From positions 1 to 18,306 of the forward strand of contig JAFJTR010000182.1 of assembly GCA_022559985.1 (NCBI GenBank): a stretch of 18,306 bases of DNA, written 5' to 3'. Of the stretch, positions 1 to 8,066 are shown piece by piece. The stretch's first letter is position 1; each line of letters begins with the position of its first letter. Below the pieces are notes generated by a model. It was given only the letters and a program-made list of their open reading frames with translations, had not been told where the DNA came from and ran no database searches. The position numbers were made by a program, and so were the translations under genes. This DNA is from Parastagonospora avenae f. sp. tritici 18332-5 (taxonomy: Eukaryota > Ascomycota > Dothideomycetes > Pleosporales > Phaeosphaeriaceae).

Positions 1-93
1 CAGCAGAAACACCGAGGTTTACCCGCTAACTAGTTAGTTGAGCTATCTAGACAACTTTGTAAAACCTTCTGCAACACTAAAAACAGTGATATC

Positions 94-219
94 TCAGGCT
101 GATGTCAGTCAGGCCAGTCAGGCTGGAGGCTCCGGCCTGATCTAACTGACAAAAAAAACCCCCGGCCTGAGACTGGCCTGATTGAGACTTGGCAATCAGG
201 CCAATCAGGCTTGTCAGGC
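94..219. repeat. Left subterminal array of TCAGGC/GCCTGA hexamers
   Basis: Nine copies of one hexamer lie in 126 bp: TCAGGC at 94, 109, 118, 196, 205 and 214, and its complement GCCTGA at 135, 165 and 176. The last ones sit in a longer context, AATCAGGC. Clustered subterminal hexamers are typical transposase-binding sites of hAT elements; that role is inferred here. Confidence 0.6.
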
Positions 220-230
220 CGGACTGATTG

Positions 231-1220
231 TTAGCAAGTCTGCGCGATAGGCAGGTCTCGGAGCTTGCCATCTGAGTTGACGTTGTGGGCGACGATACCG
301 AGAAACCCGCGCTTGCCGCCTTTCGTCGTCCATCCGTCAAAGCTTATATGGATTCTGCTAAGCGATTGTGACAGCTCGTGAACGACGCAGGGCCTGAGCC
401 AGTCAAACAGTCGTATGACGTATTGGGAGACGCTCTTGTGGTTCTTCCAGAGCGCTGCTTCTGCAAGTGGGTTGGCGATAGCAATCAGGCGTCGAAAAGC
501 TGGTGTTTCGAACTCAGAGATGGAGTGGTTGTTCGCGACGAGCCAGTCAACTGCGGCAAACCTGAAGCGCTGCTTGCTAAACCCGTTAATCTGATTGGCT
601 ACTGCCTGTGAGATAGGGACTCTCGCAGTGGTGAGCGCGTTGTAAATACTAGCAACTGGAGTCTTGCCTGGTGCTACTAGCCTATGGCTAGGTTTCTGCT
701 CGCTGAGGTGGCGCGCGGCTGACGAGACTGCTGCGCTTGTATTGTATATCCCAATACCAATATCTGTGAGCTTGTGCTTGAAACACCAGTAGCAGATGAA
801 GAATACGCAGGTTGGATCTTTGAGAAGAGCGACGCGATAGCCGTGGCGATAGATCCAACTCCGCTTGTGTTGGTGCGTCGTGATAGGCTTCGTATACAGC
901 TTAAGGCGACCCCAATTTATGCCATCATAATTGTCTTCGAGATAGGCGTCAAAAGCCTCATCTACAGCGTCGTCGGCGGCTTCAGAAGACGGAGCGAGCG
1001 TAGCTTGCTCACTGCCCTCGGCGGGCGCGACGATAGCGTCTTCGGGCTGCGACTCGCGCAATCGCGACTCGAAAGTATGTGTATATGGAGGCGGCGGAGA
1101 TAGAGCAGATGGCTGAGATTGATATGACTGCGAGTCGATCGCGACGGGCTGGCTCGCAGTGCCGCGCGCGCGCTTTCTAGGCGAGGGAGCGCTATCAGAG
1201 ACGCGTTTTTTGGGCGGCAT
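231..1220 (-). pseudogene. hAT transposase, N-terminal fragment (C-terminus deleted)
   Basis: The 329-residue open frame starts at the ATG at 1220; a longer reading to 1268 would need a TTG start. Residues 1-20 are basic with a likely nuclear signal (PKKR, RKRAR), followed by a Pro/Ser-rich and then acidic linker. Residues 121-172 look like a BED-type zinc finger (W, then ICYWC at 142-146, then HL at 171-172). Residues 294-309 hold the hAT core motif FDGWTTKGGKRGFLGI, whose Asp is the first catalytic acidic residue. The frame ends after DLPIA with three foreign residues and a stop. Family members are normally more than twice as long, so the remaining catalytic residues and the dimerisation domain are gone. 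No internal stop is seen, so the piece is recent or escaped mutation. A DNA-binding but catalytically dead product is possible. Confidence 0.8.
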
Positions 1221-1428
1221 GAGGGCGACGATGAGGTGAGGTATACGGCGATAGATCTGCAACACCAAAAGTATATAGTATTGTGGGTCATGGAGATGGA
1301 GATGGAGTATACTATATGAGACGACGCGCTGGCTGCCAGTTACACGGAGCTATCGGATATTACTCAATGTTATACGGCGTAACTAAACACCAAAAAAAGC
1401 TCAGTATAGAGCTTTTACAGCTATCCAA

Positions 1429-1464
1429 GCTGCCTCATGAGCTGCCTCATGGGCTGCCTCATCA
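1429..1464. repeat. 12-bp tandem repeat, three copies
   Basis: Three head-to-tail units beginning GCTGCCTCAT start at 1429, 1441 and 1453. The last two bases vary (GA, GG, CA). They lie just upstream of the right subterminal array of the hAT element and probably belong to it. Confidence 0.75.
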
Positions 1465-1489
1465 CCGAAATCTACTATATACTTAAGGC

Positions 1490-1624
1490 AATCAAGCTAT
1501 CAATCTGAATCAAGCTCACGGAAAAGCTCAGCTGGATTGATTGCGTTTTTGTATGAGGTTTGGCTGGATTGATTTAATTGGCTTGGCATCAATCTTCCAA
1601 TCAAGCTATCAAGCTAGCTTGATT
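1490..1624. repeat. Right subterminal array of AATCAAGC/GCTTGATT
   Basis: AATCAAGC occurs at 1490, 1508 and 1599, ATCAAGC at 1608, and the complement GCTTGATT at 1617. Related GCTGGATTGATT units lie at about 1532 and 1563. The motif differs by one base from the left-end motif AATCAGGC (G to A), so the two arrays may descend from one binding site. Confidence 0.55.
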
Positions 1625-1633
1625 GATCTCAGG

Positions 1634-2291
1634 TGTGGTTCTTAGATAGCGCGCTTTCAGCATGTTGGGCGTCCCCTCCAGTGCTCTGGTTGGATTCACC
1701 ACCAGCGAGAAATGATGCGTCATCAACTGCGTATGCAGCCTTGTGTTTCCCTGTTCTAAGAGGATGATTTGCAACTATATGTTCTTAGAAAAGTTTTATT
1801 ATCTCTTTCCTAGTCATGCTAGCTGTTAATCTACTATTATCCTAAAAGTTTATAGACTATATTAGCGCGACTTTGTTTACAGCATGCAGGAAGTCTTTTA
1901 TAATTGCGTTAATTTATGTTAACTTAGCAACCTTATACGTTTTGTCAGATCTAAAGGGGTTCTTGAAAAATGTTGATGATTGAAGTGATTGATTGTCCTC
2001 AGTCTTGTCTGATCTATGAACAGGTGGCTTTTATCCCCCGCCCTTGTGCGACCAGCCGCGCGGTCCATTCCATGCAGTTCCATTCCAGCTGAGCCTGTGA
2101 TGCGGCCAGCCTTGCTCATATCTGACACTCGTAGGTGTTAGTGCGTTATAATTTCGCTTCGTTGGGGCAGTAAGACTCTTAATTGTTAGATTAAATAGGT
2201 TTAGTAGATAGACCTAGGTTAAAGTGTAATAACTTTATTAATTATCCTCTTTGTCTTGTGTTCTGCTACGTGTTCTAGTTTTTGTTTGTAG
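1634..2291. other. Gene-free, AT-rich intergenic stretch
   Basis: I see no credible coding region or RNA gene. The only small structure noted is an 8-bp perfect inverted repeat (TTCTAAGA at 1754, TCTTAGAA at 1783, loop 21 nt) in AT-rich sequence. It may be decayed transposon DNA. Confidence 0.4.
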
Positions 2292-2751
2292 TGTCACACC
2301 CAAGCTTTATGTTACCTCGACTATTCCTAGTCGTGAAGATGATAACGCGCAACACCAGCTATCTGACAGCAACTAGTCCTCTAATACGCGACATATCTGA
2401 CAAGAGTCTTAGTTTGCAAGTGTCACGATAGGCAACGAGCAGGAACGTCAGAGCTTTCAGGGAAGCTTGATTGGTATACTACGTACAGGTCTCAGGTGTT
2501 ATACAAGACGTTGTGTGCAGAACACAGCAAGGTACGGAGGCAGAAAGGAATATAAACAGGAGAAGGCTCGAGCGCGGACGCTAAGCCTACGCGGAGATAG
2601 TCAGGAGGCGCATCGGCGGTTCTGCAGTTGCCAGCGATCGGAGCCTTTTGCAGAGCAGGACTGTGGAGTGCTGCAGAGTATAGTAGCCACCTGTGTAGTG
2701 TGGTACCGTCGAGTATATTAGTCTGGGGTGTCAGGGTACGTTACCGTGACA
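2292..2751. mobile_element. Possible solo LTR (about 460 bp)
   Basis: The stretch begins TGTCACACC and ends CCGTGACA, so it has the TG...CA ends and the TGTCAC/GTGACA inverted termini expected of an LTR. Its right end is an imperfect 25-bp palindrome (2728-2752) with GTGTCA/TGACAC outer arms and GGTA/TACC inner arms. No coding part of a retroelement is next to it. The flanking pentamers (TGTAG left, CACAG right) do not match, so a target-site duplication is not supported. This may also be chance plus a palindrome. Confidence 0.3.
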
Positions 2752-2752
2752 C

Positions 2753-3105
2753 ACAGCCTAGGCGAGATAAACTACTATCAAATCCTTATTTAGGGCTACT
2801 TTAGGCGAAAGTAGCGCAGCTGCAGCAAAATAATTTGTTAGAAGGTGCTCTCTTTCGCTTACTCTTACATATCCTGTCTTAATAGGGAACCGGGCAGTTT
2901 GTACAGCCTCAAGATGAAAGAATCTAGATTAGAAAAGCACTGCACGCCGAAAAGATGGTATCGTCTGCTAGTGCCTGGAATAAACTGTCACTCTTCCGCA
3001 AATTCAATCTCAAGCAAGCAGCGCGTAATTGAGAACGAAGTATGCATAGCTTAGGTATATTGTGTTAATGCACTGTTGACAGGCTTGCCTAACGAGCCAA
3101 CTGCC
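2753..3105. other. Intergenic stretch without recognisable features
   Basis: No supported gene. One short hairpin (TACTTT/AAAGTA near 2800) is visible. The segment holds the 3' flank of the minus-strand gene that ends at 3106. Confidence 0.4.
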
Positions 3106-3972
3106 TTACTCTACGATCTTGAAGGTCGCTACTTTGTCTTCGTCTTGCGCGATCATCTTCAACAGCCCTGGCGGTTCTCCGAAAACCCACCCTTCTTCCC
3201 TCATCTTCTTAATATCCGGCTTCTCTTCTCCTTCCACGGCGCTTCTCGAAGATAACTTGTTCACGTTATGCAAATCAATAAGATCCTGCATCTTACTAAC
3301 AACCTCTTCGCTTTCATCTGCTCCCTTTTCCCTATCTAACCCCAGATCGTCAGAAACGCTGAAGCGCGAGATTTTCTTGCCTTTTAAGCCTTCCGGGTCT
3401 TCCAAGGAGCCAAATGACCACCATCGAATCGAAAGATCGCCGGGCCAGACATGGTAGGTGTCGCCGACTCGTAGAAAATGTTCAAGCTTTTCTTGGAGCG
3501 AGGTTGAGTCGTCGCCGAGACTCGACATAAGCCGTTCAGCAGAGAGCTCCCAGGCAACTTGTACAGAACCTTTTCCTACCGGAGGAATTGTGATGAAAGT
3601 GAATCCAGGGGTATCGGGATCCTCAGGGCGTTTGGCAAGATCTGGGTCGCCCGATATCCGGTGGAACGTAATGCGCTTTGTGGGTCGGAGGTTAAGCACT
3701 TTTGCAGAGCCATCTACTTGTCGGGTAGAAGAAAATGCGAGTTCCGGTGAGTGCATATCGCCCTTGCGGAACGCATCCTCACGAGGCGTAGTGTCGAGAC
3801 ATGAGTACTTGGTCAAAATAGTAACGGGTCTATCTGGGAAGACCGAGGAGGTTTGGTGGATGGTGGCGATCAGCTTCAAAGGTGATGCCGAGGGGTTAGA
3901 GATTGAGAGAGTGGCTGGTGGACAGAAGCTGAACTCAAGGCAGAGCTCAACTCCGTGGTTTTGAGACGACAT
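3106..3972 (-). CDS. Conserved-type fungal protein of unknown function, 288 aa
   Basis: An intact, intronless frame runs from the ATG at 3972 to a TAA at 3106-3108. I do not recognise a named domain. The layout resembles a class of uncharacterised ascomycete proteins: an N-terminal beta-rich half (residues 8-140) with the phrase RPVTILTKYSCLD (48-60), then a conserved-looking WWSFGSLE (184-191) and GKKISRFSV (198-206). An acidic, charged segment follows (212-255) and then a C-terminal GEPPGLLKMI (265-274). There is no signal peptide or membrane segment, so it is probably cytosolic or nuclear. Codon use is balanced and stop-free, in contrast to the mutated elements to the right, which supports a functional gene. 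Its promoter region probably includes the duplicated CRE sites at 4221-4324. A role cannot be assigned. Confidence 0.75.
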   Translation of the reverse strand: MSSQNHGVELCLEFSFCPPATLSISNPSASPLKLIATIHQTSSVFPDRPVTILTKYSCLDTTPREDAFRKGDMHSPELAFSSTRQVDGSAKVLNLRPTKRITFHRISGDPDLAKRPEDPDTPGFTFITIPPVGKGSVQVAWELSAERLMSSLGDDSTSLQEKLEHFLRVGDTYHVWPGDLSIRWWSFGSLEDPEGLKGKKISRFSVSDDLGLDREKGADESEEVVSKMQDLIDLHNVNKLSSRSAVEGEEKPDIKKMREEGWVFGEPPGLLKMIAQDEDKVATFKIVE

Positions 3973-4220
3973 ATGAAACTATTTGATATGGTGTTGTAGT
4001 AGGAGACTAAGAATGCACTGCCGTGGGTTGCAAAAATTCAAGACTGCAGAGGGCAAGGTCGAGAAGCTGAGGGTCGGGGGCCGTATTCTCTGACCTTTAT
4101 CCACGTGCAGTCTAAAGTGCTTTTCTAATGTCATACCCTAACTGTATAAAGAAATATGTCAAAAATAGGCCCCTCGATCACTTGACTCAACCTGTCGGCG
4201 ATGAATTGGGTCCGAGGCTG
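3973..4220 (-). promoter_or_regulatory. Probable promoter/5' region of the 288-aa gene
   Basis: This non-coding stretch separates the gene start from the duplicated CRE block. No clear TATA box is seen in the minus orientation; the TATAAA at 4145-4150 points the other way. The assignment rests on position only. Confidence 0.35.
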
Positions 4221-4230
4221 GTGCCTAGCA

Positions 4231-4238
4231 TGACGTCA
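4231..4238. promoter_or_regulatory. CRE palindrome TGACGTCA, copy 1
   Basis: A perfect 8-bp cAMP-response element, the consensus site for ATF/CREB-type bZIP factors in fungi. It lies 259 bp upstream of the minus-strand gene start at 3972. Binding is inferred from the consensus only. Confidence 0.55.
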
Positions 4239-4282
4239 CAGATATTACACCAACCGAACTGTTGGATCGCGGGTGCCTAGCA

Positions 4283-4290
4283 TGACGTCA
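4283..4290. promoter_or_regulatory. CRE palindrome TGACGTCA, copy 2
   Basis: The second identical palindrome, 52 bp (about five helical turns) from the first, so both sites would face the same side of the DNA. It is carried by the second copy of the tandem duplication. Confidence 0.55.
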
Positions 4291-4324
4291 CAGGTATTAC
4301 ACCAACCTAACTGTTGGATCGCGG

Positions 4325-5270
4325 AGACTCAACTCCGTCCCCACATCTTTTAGCCCCCGTCTCTATTCTATTTTTGTTCTCTTCCGGGATTCTACGATTT
4401 TAGTTTCTCGATCCTGATCACATGCCCATCTTCAGATGCGCAAAAAGCACCGAAGAACGACTTAACCATCGGAAGGTCTCAAGAATTCATCTGCTTAGGT
4501 TCAAACATGCACGAAGCATAGCCTGGAGCCTGAAGAGGACTTCGAACATCCCATTTGCCCCTCAATCTAGTCTACAAACTGCGAGGGGGCAGGTACACAC
4601 GTGCAACTGCTATAAGCTGATTCAACTAGGTACAGTGTTCTCAAGGGCTGAGATGCTCCGACGATCCGTCATCTTATTCCTTGCGAAATGGCCTACACCT
4701 TCATCCTGTATGCCTCTTACGACCAGGATGTCACAAATGTAGTATGCTTTCGTCTTCGTAGGATCGTTTATGAAACATGAGATCGAATCCCATCGTCGAT
4801 GCGATTTACCATACCTTGATCTTTACTGGAGGCCTGGAAAAACTTACTGTAAGGGATTAACCTCGATTCAACTACCGTCAGCGCCAGTTGTACCTTGTAA
4901 AGAATTGTTTCATCCTCCGTATAGATCTGAGTAGTGGTTCCGCTGCGCCGAGTGCGCCTTATGATCTTGTCAGCAGCTTACTGGACCCCAAGCATGGTGT
5001 TTCAAACATTCGCATTACCTCTCAAAATACCCACATTGCCCTTTCTTGAACCCATCTTGTCTTTCATCTTCGTCACTTGCTTACATTTGGCGCAAAGCTT
5101 CGCCTCCACCACAGCCCTCATCCCTCCTTCGAAATCGCTCACTGGCGATGGAGACACAGCCACATCAGGCCACGATGTTGGACCAGTCTTGAAATAGACC
5201 AATCCAACGAGAGGGCTTCTTTAAGCGCCTAGCTACACTTCTACTAGAAGAAGATCATTCAGGTACTGTG
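4325..5270. other. Intergenic region with only weak coding hints
   Basis: A pyrimidine-rich stretch (4341-4400) like a fungal promoter precedes an ATG at 4422 that opens 106 codons to 4742. The product is unlike any family I know and has no domain signals. A different frame at 4688-4780 reads a short natural-looking peptide starting MAYTFILYASYDQD, which could be an exon remnant. On the minus strand around 5121-4990 a frame with CAKC ends at a plausible 61-bp intron (GTAATG...CTGAC...AAG), but it has no good upstream ATG. None of these is strong enough to call a gene; a decayed gene is possible. Confidence 0.3.
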
Positions 5271-5276
5271 AACTTG

Positions 5277-5284
5277 TATAAAAA
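5277..5284 (+). promoter_or_regulatory. TATA box of the metalloprotease gene
   Basis: TATAAAAA lies 121 bp upstream of the ATG at 5405. It is followed by a pyrimidine-rich leader (5326-5400), the usual arrangement for a well-expressed fungal gene. Confidence 0.6.
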
Positions 5285-5404
5285 GGCTACCACGAACACC
5301 ATAGAGGTCTCTCAATAGCAGGAACTTCCAATTCCTCTTCTTTATCAACACTAGCACGTACTATTCTTTTCAACTCCACAGCCTTTCAAACAGGCTACTA
5401 CATC

Positions 5405-6444
5405 ATGTACTTCACTCAAGTATCACTTGTCGTGCTCGCTGGAGCAACGATTGCTACTGCTGCACCCCTCGAAGCTCCTAAACATACCCTCTATGGGCGC
5501 ACAGCGCAATACCACAGCAGTTGCGATAAGCCTGGCCCTGATGGCGGAGAAAACATGAAAGAAAAGGCCCAAAGAGCCTTCACAGACGCCTCGCAGATGG
5601 CATACCAGACACAGATCCGCCATGACAACAGTGGCAACGCTTTCACAGAGAGCTCTGCGTAAGTAAAATATCAGGAACTACCAGTTGAGCGTCTGGGGTC
5701 TGACTTTGTGAATAGGTACAGGCACTATTTCGCCGACGCGGACAAGGACCAAGTCAAGCGAATGATGCAGGTTATCTATAACAGCCGCCTTCCAGTGGAT
5801 GACAACGACGGCGGTCAGGGCTACTTCATCGACATTCGCTGTGGTAACAGTGAGGACCCTCAAACATGCAGTGGATCCACTCTGGCTGGCACGAACGCGA
5901 GGCCTGGTCAATCAGTTGTAAGTCAGCCCTTCTTGGAGGTATCAAATGCCCTACAGATGTTAACGTCGCTATCAAGATGGTTCTCTGCGATCGCTTTTTC
6001 CGCAACTCCGAGCCACGCACCAAGAACGAATTCCAAACCAAGAAATTCGACGACAGTCGCAACGGCTGGTGCCAGCCCAACGAAGAATTCCCCTTCTTCG
6101 AAATCGCGGGTCTGACAATTTTCCACGAAATGACACATCTGCACACCGTCGGTCAGAGGGCTGGACTCGAAGCCTTCCCCGACCCCGATGGCTACAGCAC
6201 CTCTGGCACGATCGATGTCTACGAGAAGGGTGGCGACGATGACCGTGCGAAGTACAAGGACATGGATCCCTGGAAAGCGGCCCGGAAGCTCAAGCAGCTT
6301 TGGGATGAGTACGATGCGGACAACTCAAAGTACAAGCCCTTGTGGAGCCCGATTCACAACGCAGATAGTTATGCTGCCGCGGCATTGGAGTTTTCGTATC
6401 TGGAGCCCTGTAAATGGGATGTCATCTTGCCAAACTCAGTCTGA
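5405..6444 (+). CDS. Secreted M35-like (deuterolysin/aspzincin-type) zinc metalloprotease
   Basis: Three exons fit: 5405-5658, 5716-5917 and 5977-6444, giving 307 residues. Intron 1 (57 bp) and intron 2 (59 bp) both start GTAAGT; TCTGAC and TTAAC serve as branch points and the acceptors are TAG and AAG. A nearer CAG at 5956 would make a 39-bp intron and break the frame; a weaker GTCAAT donor at 5907 paired with it is in frame and cannot be excluded. Residues 1-20 form a signal peptide ending ATAAP, so the enzyme is exported. H202-E203-M-T-H206 is the zinc-binding and catalytic HExxH motif. GTID (229-232) supplies a candidate aspzincin third ligand, Asp232, and NADSY (280-284) matches the NADTY region of deuterolysins. 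The HExxH-to-GTxD spacing is longer than in classical deuterolysin. Substrate unknown. A transposon starts about 35 bp after the stop. Confidence 0.85.
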
Positions 6445-6487
6445 AAATCTTGTTTGATCACTTCTAAGATATAAGCTAGCGGCCACC

Positions 6488-6537
6488 GAAGCTGGCCACC
6501 CACTGAAGCTGGCCACCCACTGAAGCTGGCCACCCGC
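6488..6537. repeat. 17-bp tandem repeat at the pogo end, about three copies
   Basis: Units starting GAAGCTGGCCACCCACT begin at 6488 and 6505, with a third incomplete unit at 6522. Further GGCCACC copies stand alone at 6481 and 6548. They are probably terminal or subterminal binding repeats of the transposon. Confidence 0.8.
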
Positions 6538-6576
6538 CCAGAACTCGGCCACCCATTCAAAATCAACGTAATCAAT

Positions 6577-7797
6577 TCAATCTAATTGCAATTGCCACTC
6601 TGTACATATAGACTGAAGAGTTTGAGCTGCTGATTCAGCTGCTGCTCTCTCTGCTGCTTTTTCTGCAGCGTTATTATTGTTATGTAGCTCTAAAAGAGCA
6701 GACACCTGCACTGCTATCATAATTGTTTCTATATCTGCAAAGCGGTTATTTGGATTTACATGAACTTTCTTTCGTGGCTGCTGAGGTTTAAGAGCCTCAA
6801 GTTGACTATATAGTCTTTTGTTCTCTGCTTCTAGCTGTGCTGCGCGAGTATTTGCTACTGCGATAGCTTTGCCTGCTTTTTGAATAAGCTGGTGAGTCTT
6901 GCGGCTAACACTCTCGTTTCTGTGCAGCTCCCGCTGAGCTATGAAAAGATCACGAGGTCCACGGGGGGTAGATAGATAGCTCTCAGTAGGTTGAGCTTGA
7001 TTCTGACGTGGTGGCGTAACAGGCCTCTGAGCTACCTGTGAGGAGTTGACTACCCGTTCAATGTTCAATGGACAGATGCCTGTAGTGGCACATCCAGCTC
7101 GTACCACTCTCTCAGTAATCGCAGCCTCTCTAGCGTTATAGTAGGCTGTAATAAAGCGTTCTTTTTCAACAGGCGCTGCGTCATCTAGATGCGATAGTTC
7201 CTGGATCTGGTTTCGGTAGGATTTCTTCACTACGGAGAAAACTAAGAGATCTAGTGGCTGCAATACATGAGATGAGTGAACAGGTAGAAACAGAAGCTGA
7301 ACTTTATTCTGCTTGCAGGTCCACAGGAATTCTAAATCAATGTGGCTGCTGTGGCCGTCCAGAATCAGCGTCCTCCAACGATCGTCTGATGGAGCCGTCT
7401 CAGGCAGAAATATCCGTTGCAGCCATTCAAGGCCTATCGCATTTAATGTCCAGCCGTTCTTAGAGGTTTTGTAAAGCCATTCGGGTATTGTCGCAGGAAA
7501 CCAAGTACTCTGTAGGTTCTTGCCCTTGAATATCACGCCGCAGCGCAGTTTCTTGCCCGTAGCCGACACGCACTCGATTATCGATGCCCACTCGCGATTC
7601 TCTGGCGACTGCTTGTAAGCCTTGCTCTTACGGCTATCTGCGAGGACTCTAGTGTTTGCACATACCCCCATAGCCTTGCCAGTCTCGTCCATATTCCACA
7701 TATCCTCAGTGCGTATACCCAGTCGTACGCGAGTCCTCTCAAAGAGCTCAAGAAACGCGCGTATCTGTTCCTGTGTTGCTCCCTCAGCCCGCGCGCC
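6577..7797 (-). pseudogene. pogo/Fot-type DDE transposase, N-terminally truncated
   Basis: An open frame of about 407 codons runs from the junction at 7797 to the stop at 6577; the first internal ATG is at 7701. The DDE_1 catalytic core is complete: first Asp in NMDETGKAMG, second in LILDGHSSHID, third in LQPLDLLVF, giving the DDD form usual for Fot/pogo elements. The C-terminal part has a basic linker, then a predicted coiled coil (LEAENKRLYSQLEAL) and an Ala/Glu-rich tail. The N-terminal HTH/CENP-B-like DNA-binding region, usually some 130-160 residues, is absent. There are no stops or frameshifts, so this copy escaped the mutation that hit its right-hand neighbours. Without DNA-binding domain and start it is presumably dead. 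Confidence 0.85.
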
Positions 7798-7805
7798 CTA
7801 TCGTT

Positions 7806-7857
7806 AATGGGTGAGAGGATTAAGGTCGATTTGGGGGTTAATCCCTCAAGAACCCTA
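7806..7857. repeat. Left-terminal sequence and hairpin of element A
   Basis: This stretch aligns with 12981-13031 at the left end of element B over about 50 bp (shared blocks GGTGAGA, GATTAA, TTTGGGGGTT, AATC, AAGAA and CCCTA). GGATTAA (7817-7823) pairs perfectly with TTAATCC (7838-7844), leaving a 14-nt loop that holds a run of five G. It is a candidate recombinase binding site or transposon end. Confidence 0.65.
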
Positions 7858-8066
7858 CTCAGGTATGGCGTTATGGAACACCCCCTATTCCAAAACTAAA
7901 CCCTTTCGGGAAATTACGATCGTCGCTCGAGCTAACCCGAACACCACAACCTTCTGCCCTTCGTCGCATGATTGACTCTTCTAACACCTCTATCTAGTCC
8001 TTTGCATCGTTCAGTCTACAGTATTAGCCTATTCCTTAGGTCCTTCCCTTCGACGCATTATTGTTG

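Larger units (their letters stand above)
93..1633 (-). mobile_element. Internally deleted hAT-family DNA transposon
   Basis: The element is bracketed by two arrays of short subterminal repeats (94-219 and 1490-1624) around the N-terminal part of a hAT transposase on the minus strand. The frame stops 11 bp from the left array, so everything that normally follows the first catalytic Asp region, including the hAT dimerisation domain, is missing. This is the structure of a non-autonomous deletion derivative that could be moved only by a full-length relative. I could not identify terminal inverted repeats or an 8-bp target duplication, so both outer limits are approximate. Confidence 0.55.
4221..4324. 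repeat. 52-bp tandem duplication, two copies
   Basis: Copy 1 covers 4221-4272 and copy 2 covers 4273-4324, directly abutting. They differ at only two positions (A/G in GATATT versus GGTATT, and G/T in CCGAACT versus CCTAACT). Each begins GTGCCTAGCA and ends GGATCGCGG. The near-identity suggests a recent duplication or selection to keep both copies. Confidence 0.95.
6479..7799 (-). mobile_element. Truncated pogo/Fot-type (Tc1-mariner superfamily) transposon
   Basis: The element's 3' end probably starts at 6479, right after a TA dinucleotide (6477-6478), the target used by this superfamily. It carries a GGCCACC-rich repeat block and then the transposase on the minus strand. The other end is missing: sequence homology to the transposase stops at about 7797-7799, where element A begins. 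The lost part would hold the 5' terminal repeat and the helix-turn-helix DNA-binding region. Confidence 0.7.

Noticed and set aside
77..120. Matching terminal inverted repeats for the hAT element (CAGTGATATCTCAGG versus GATCTCAGG near 1626)
   Set aside because: The shared ATCTCAGG is in direct, not inverted, orientation, so it does not define hAT termini.
1221..1268. Longer N-terminus for the hAT transposase
   Set aside because: The extension would begin with TTG; the ATG at 1220 starts a basic segment typical of such proteins.
4422..4742. 106-codon plus-strand ORF as a gene
   Set aside because: No domain, low-complexity-free but unnatural composition, and a competing frame at 4688-4780 looks more like coding sequence. 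Not supported.
4990..5202. Minus-strand ORF with CAKC and a plausible 61-bp intron
   Set aside because: The apparent start at 5202 is TTG, the nearest ATG is at 5121, and the spliced product is only about 60 residues with no recognisable family.
5918..5956. 39-bp second intron in the metalloprotease
   Set aside because: It is too short for typical fungal introns and puts exon 3 out of frame; extending to the AAG at 5976 restores the frame and provides a TTAAC branch point.
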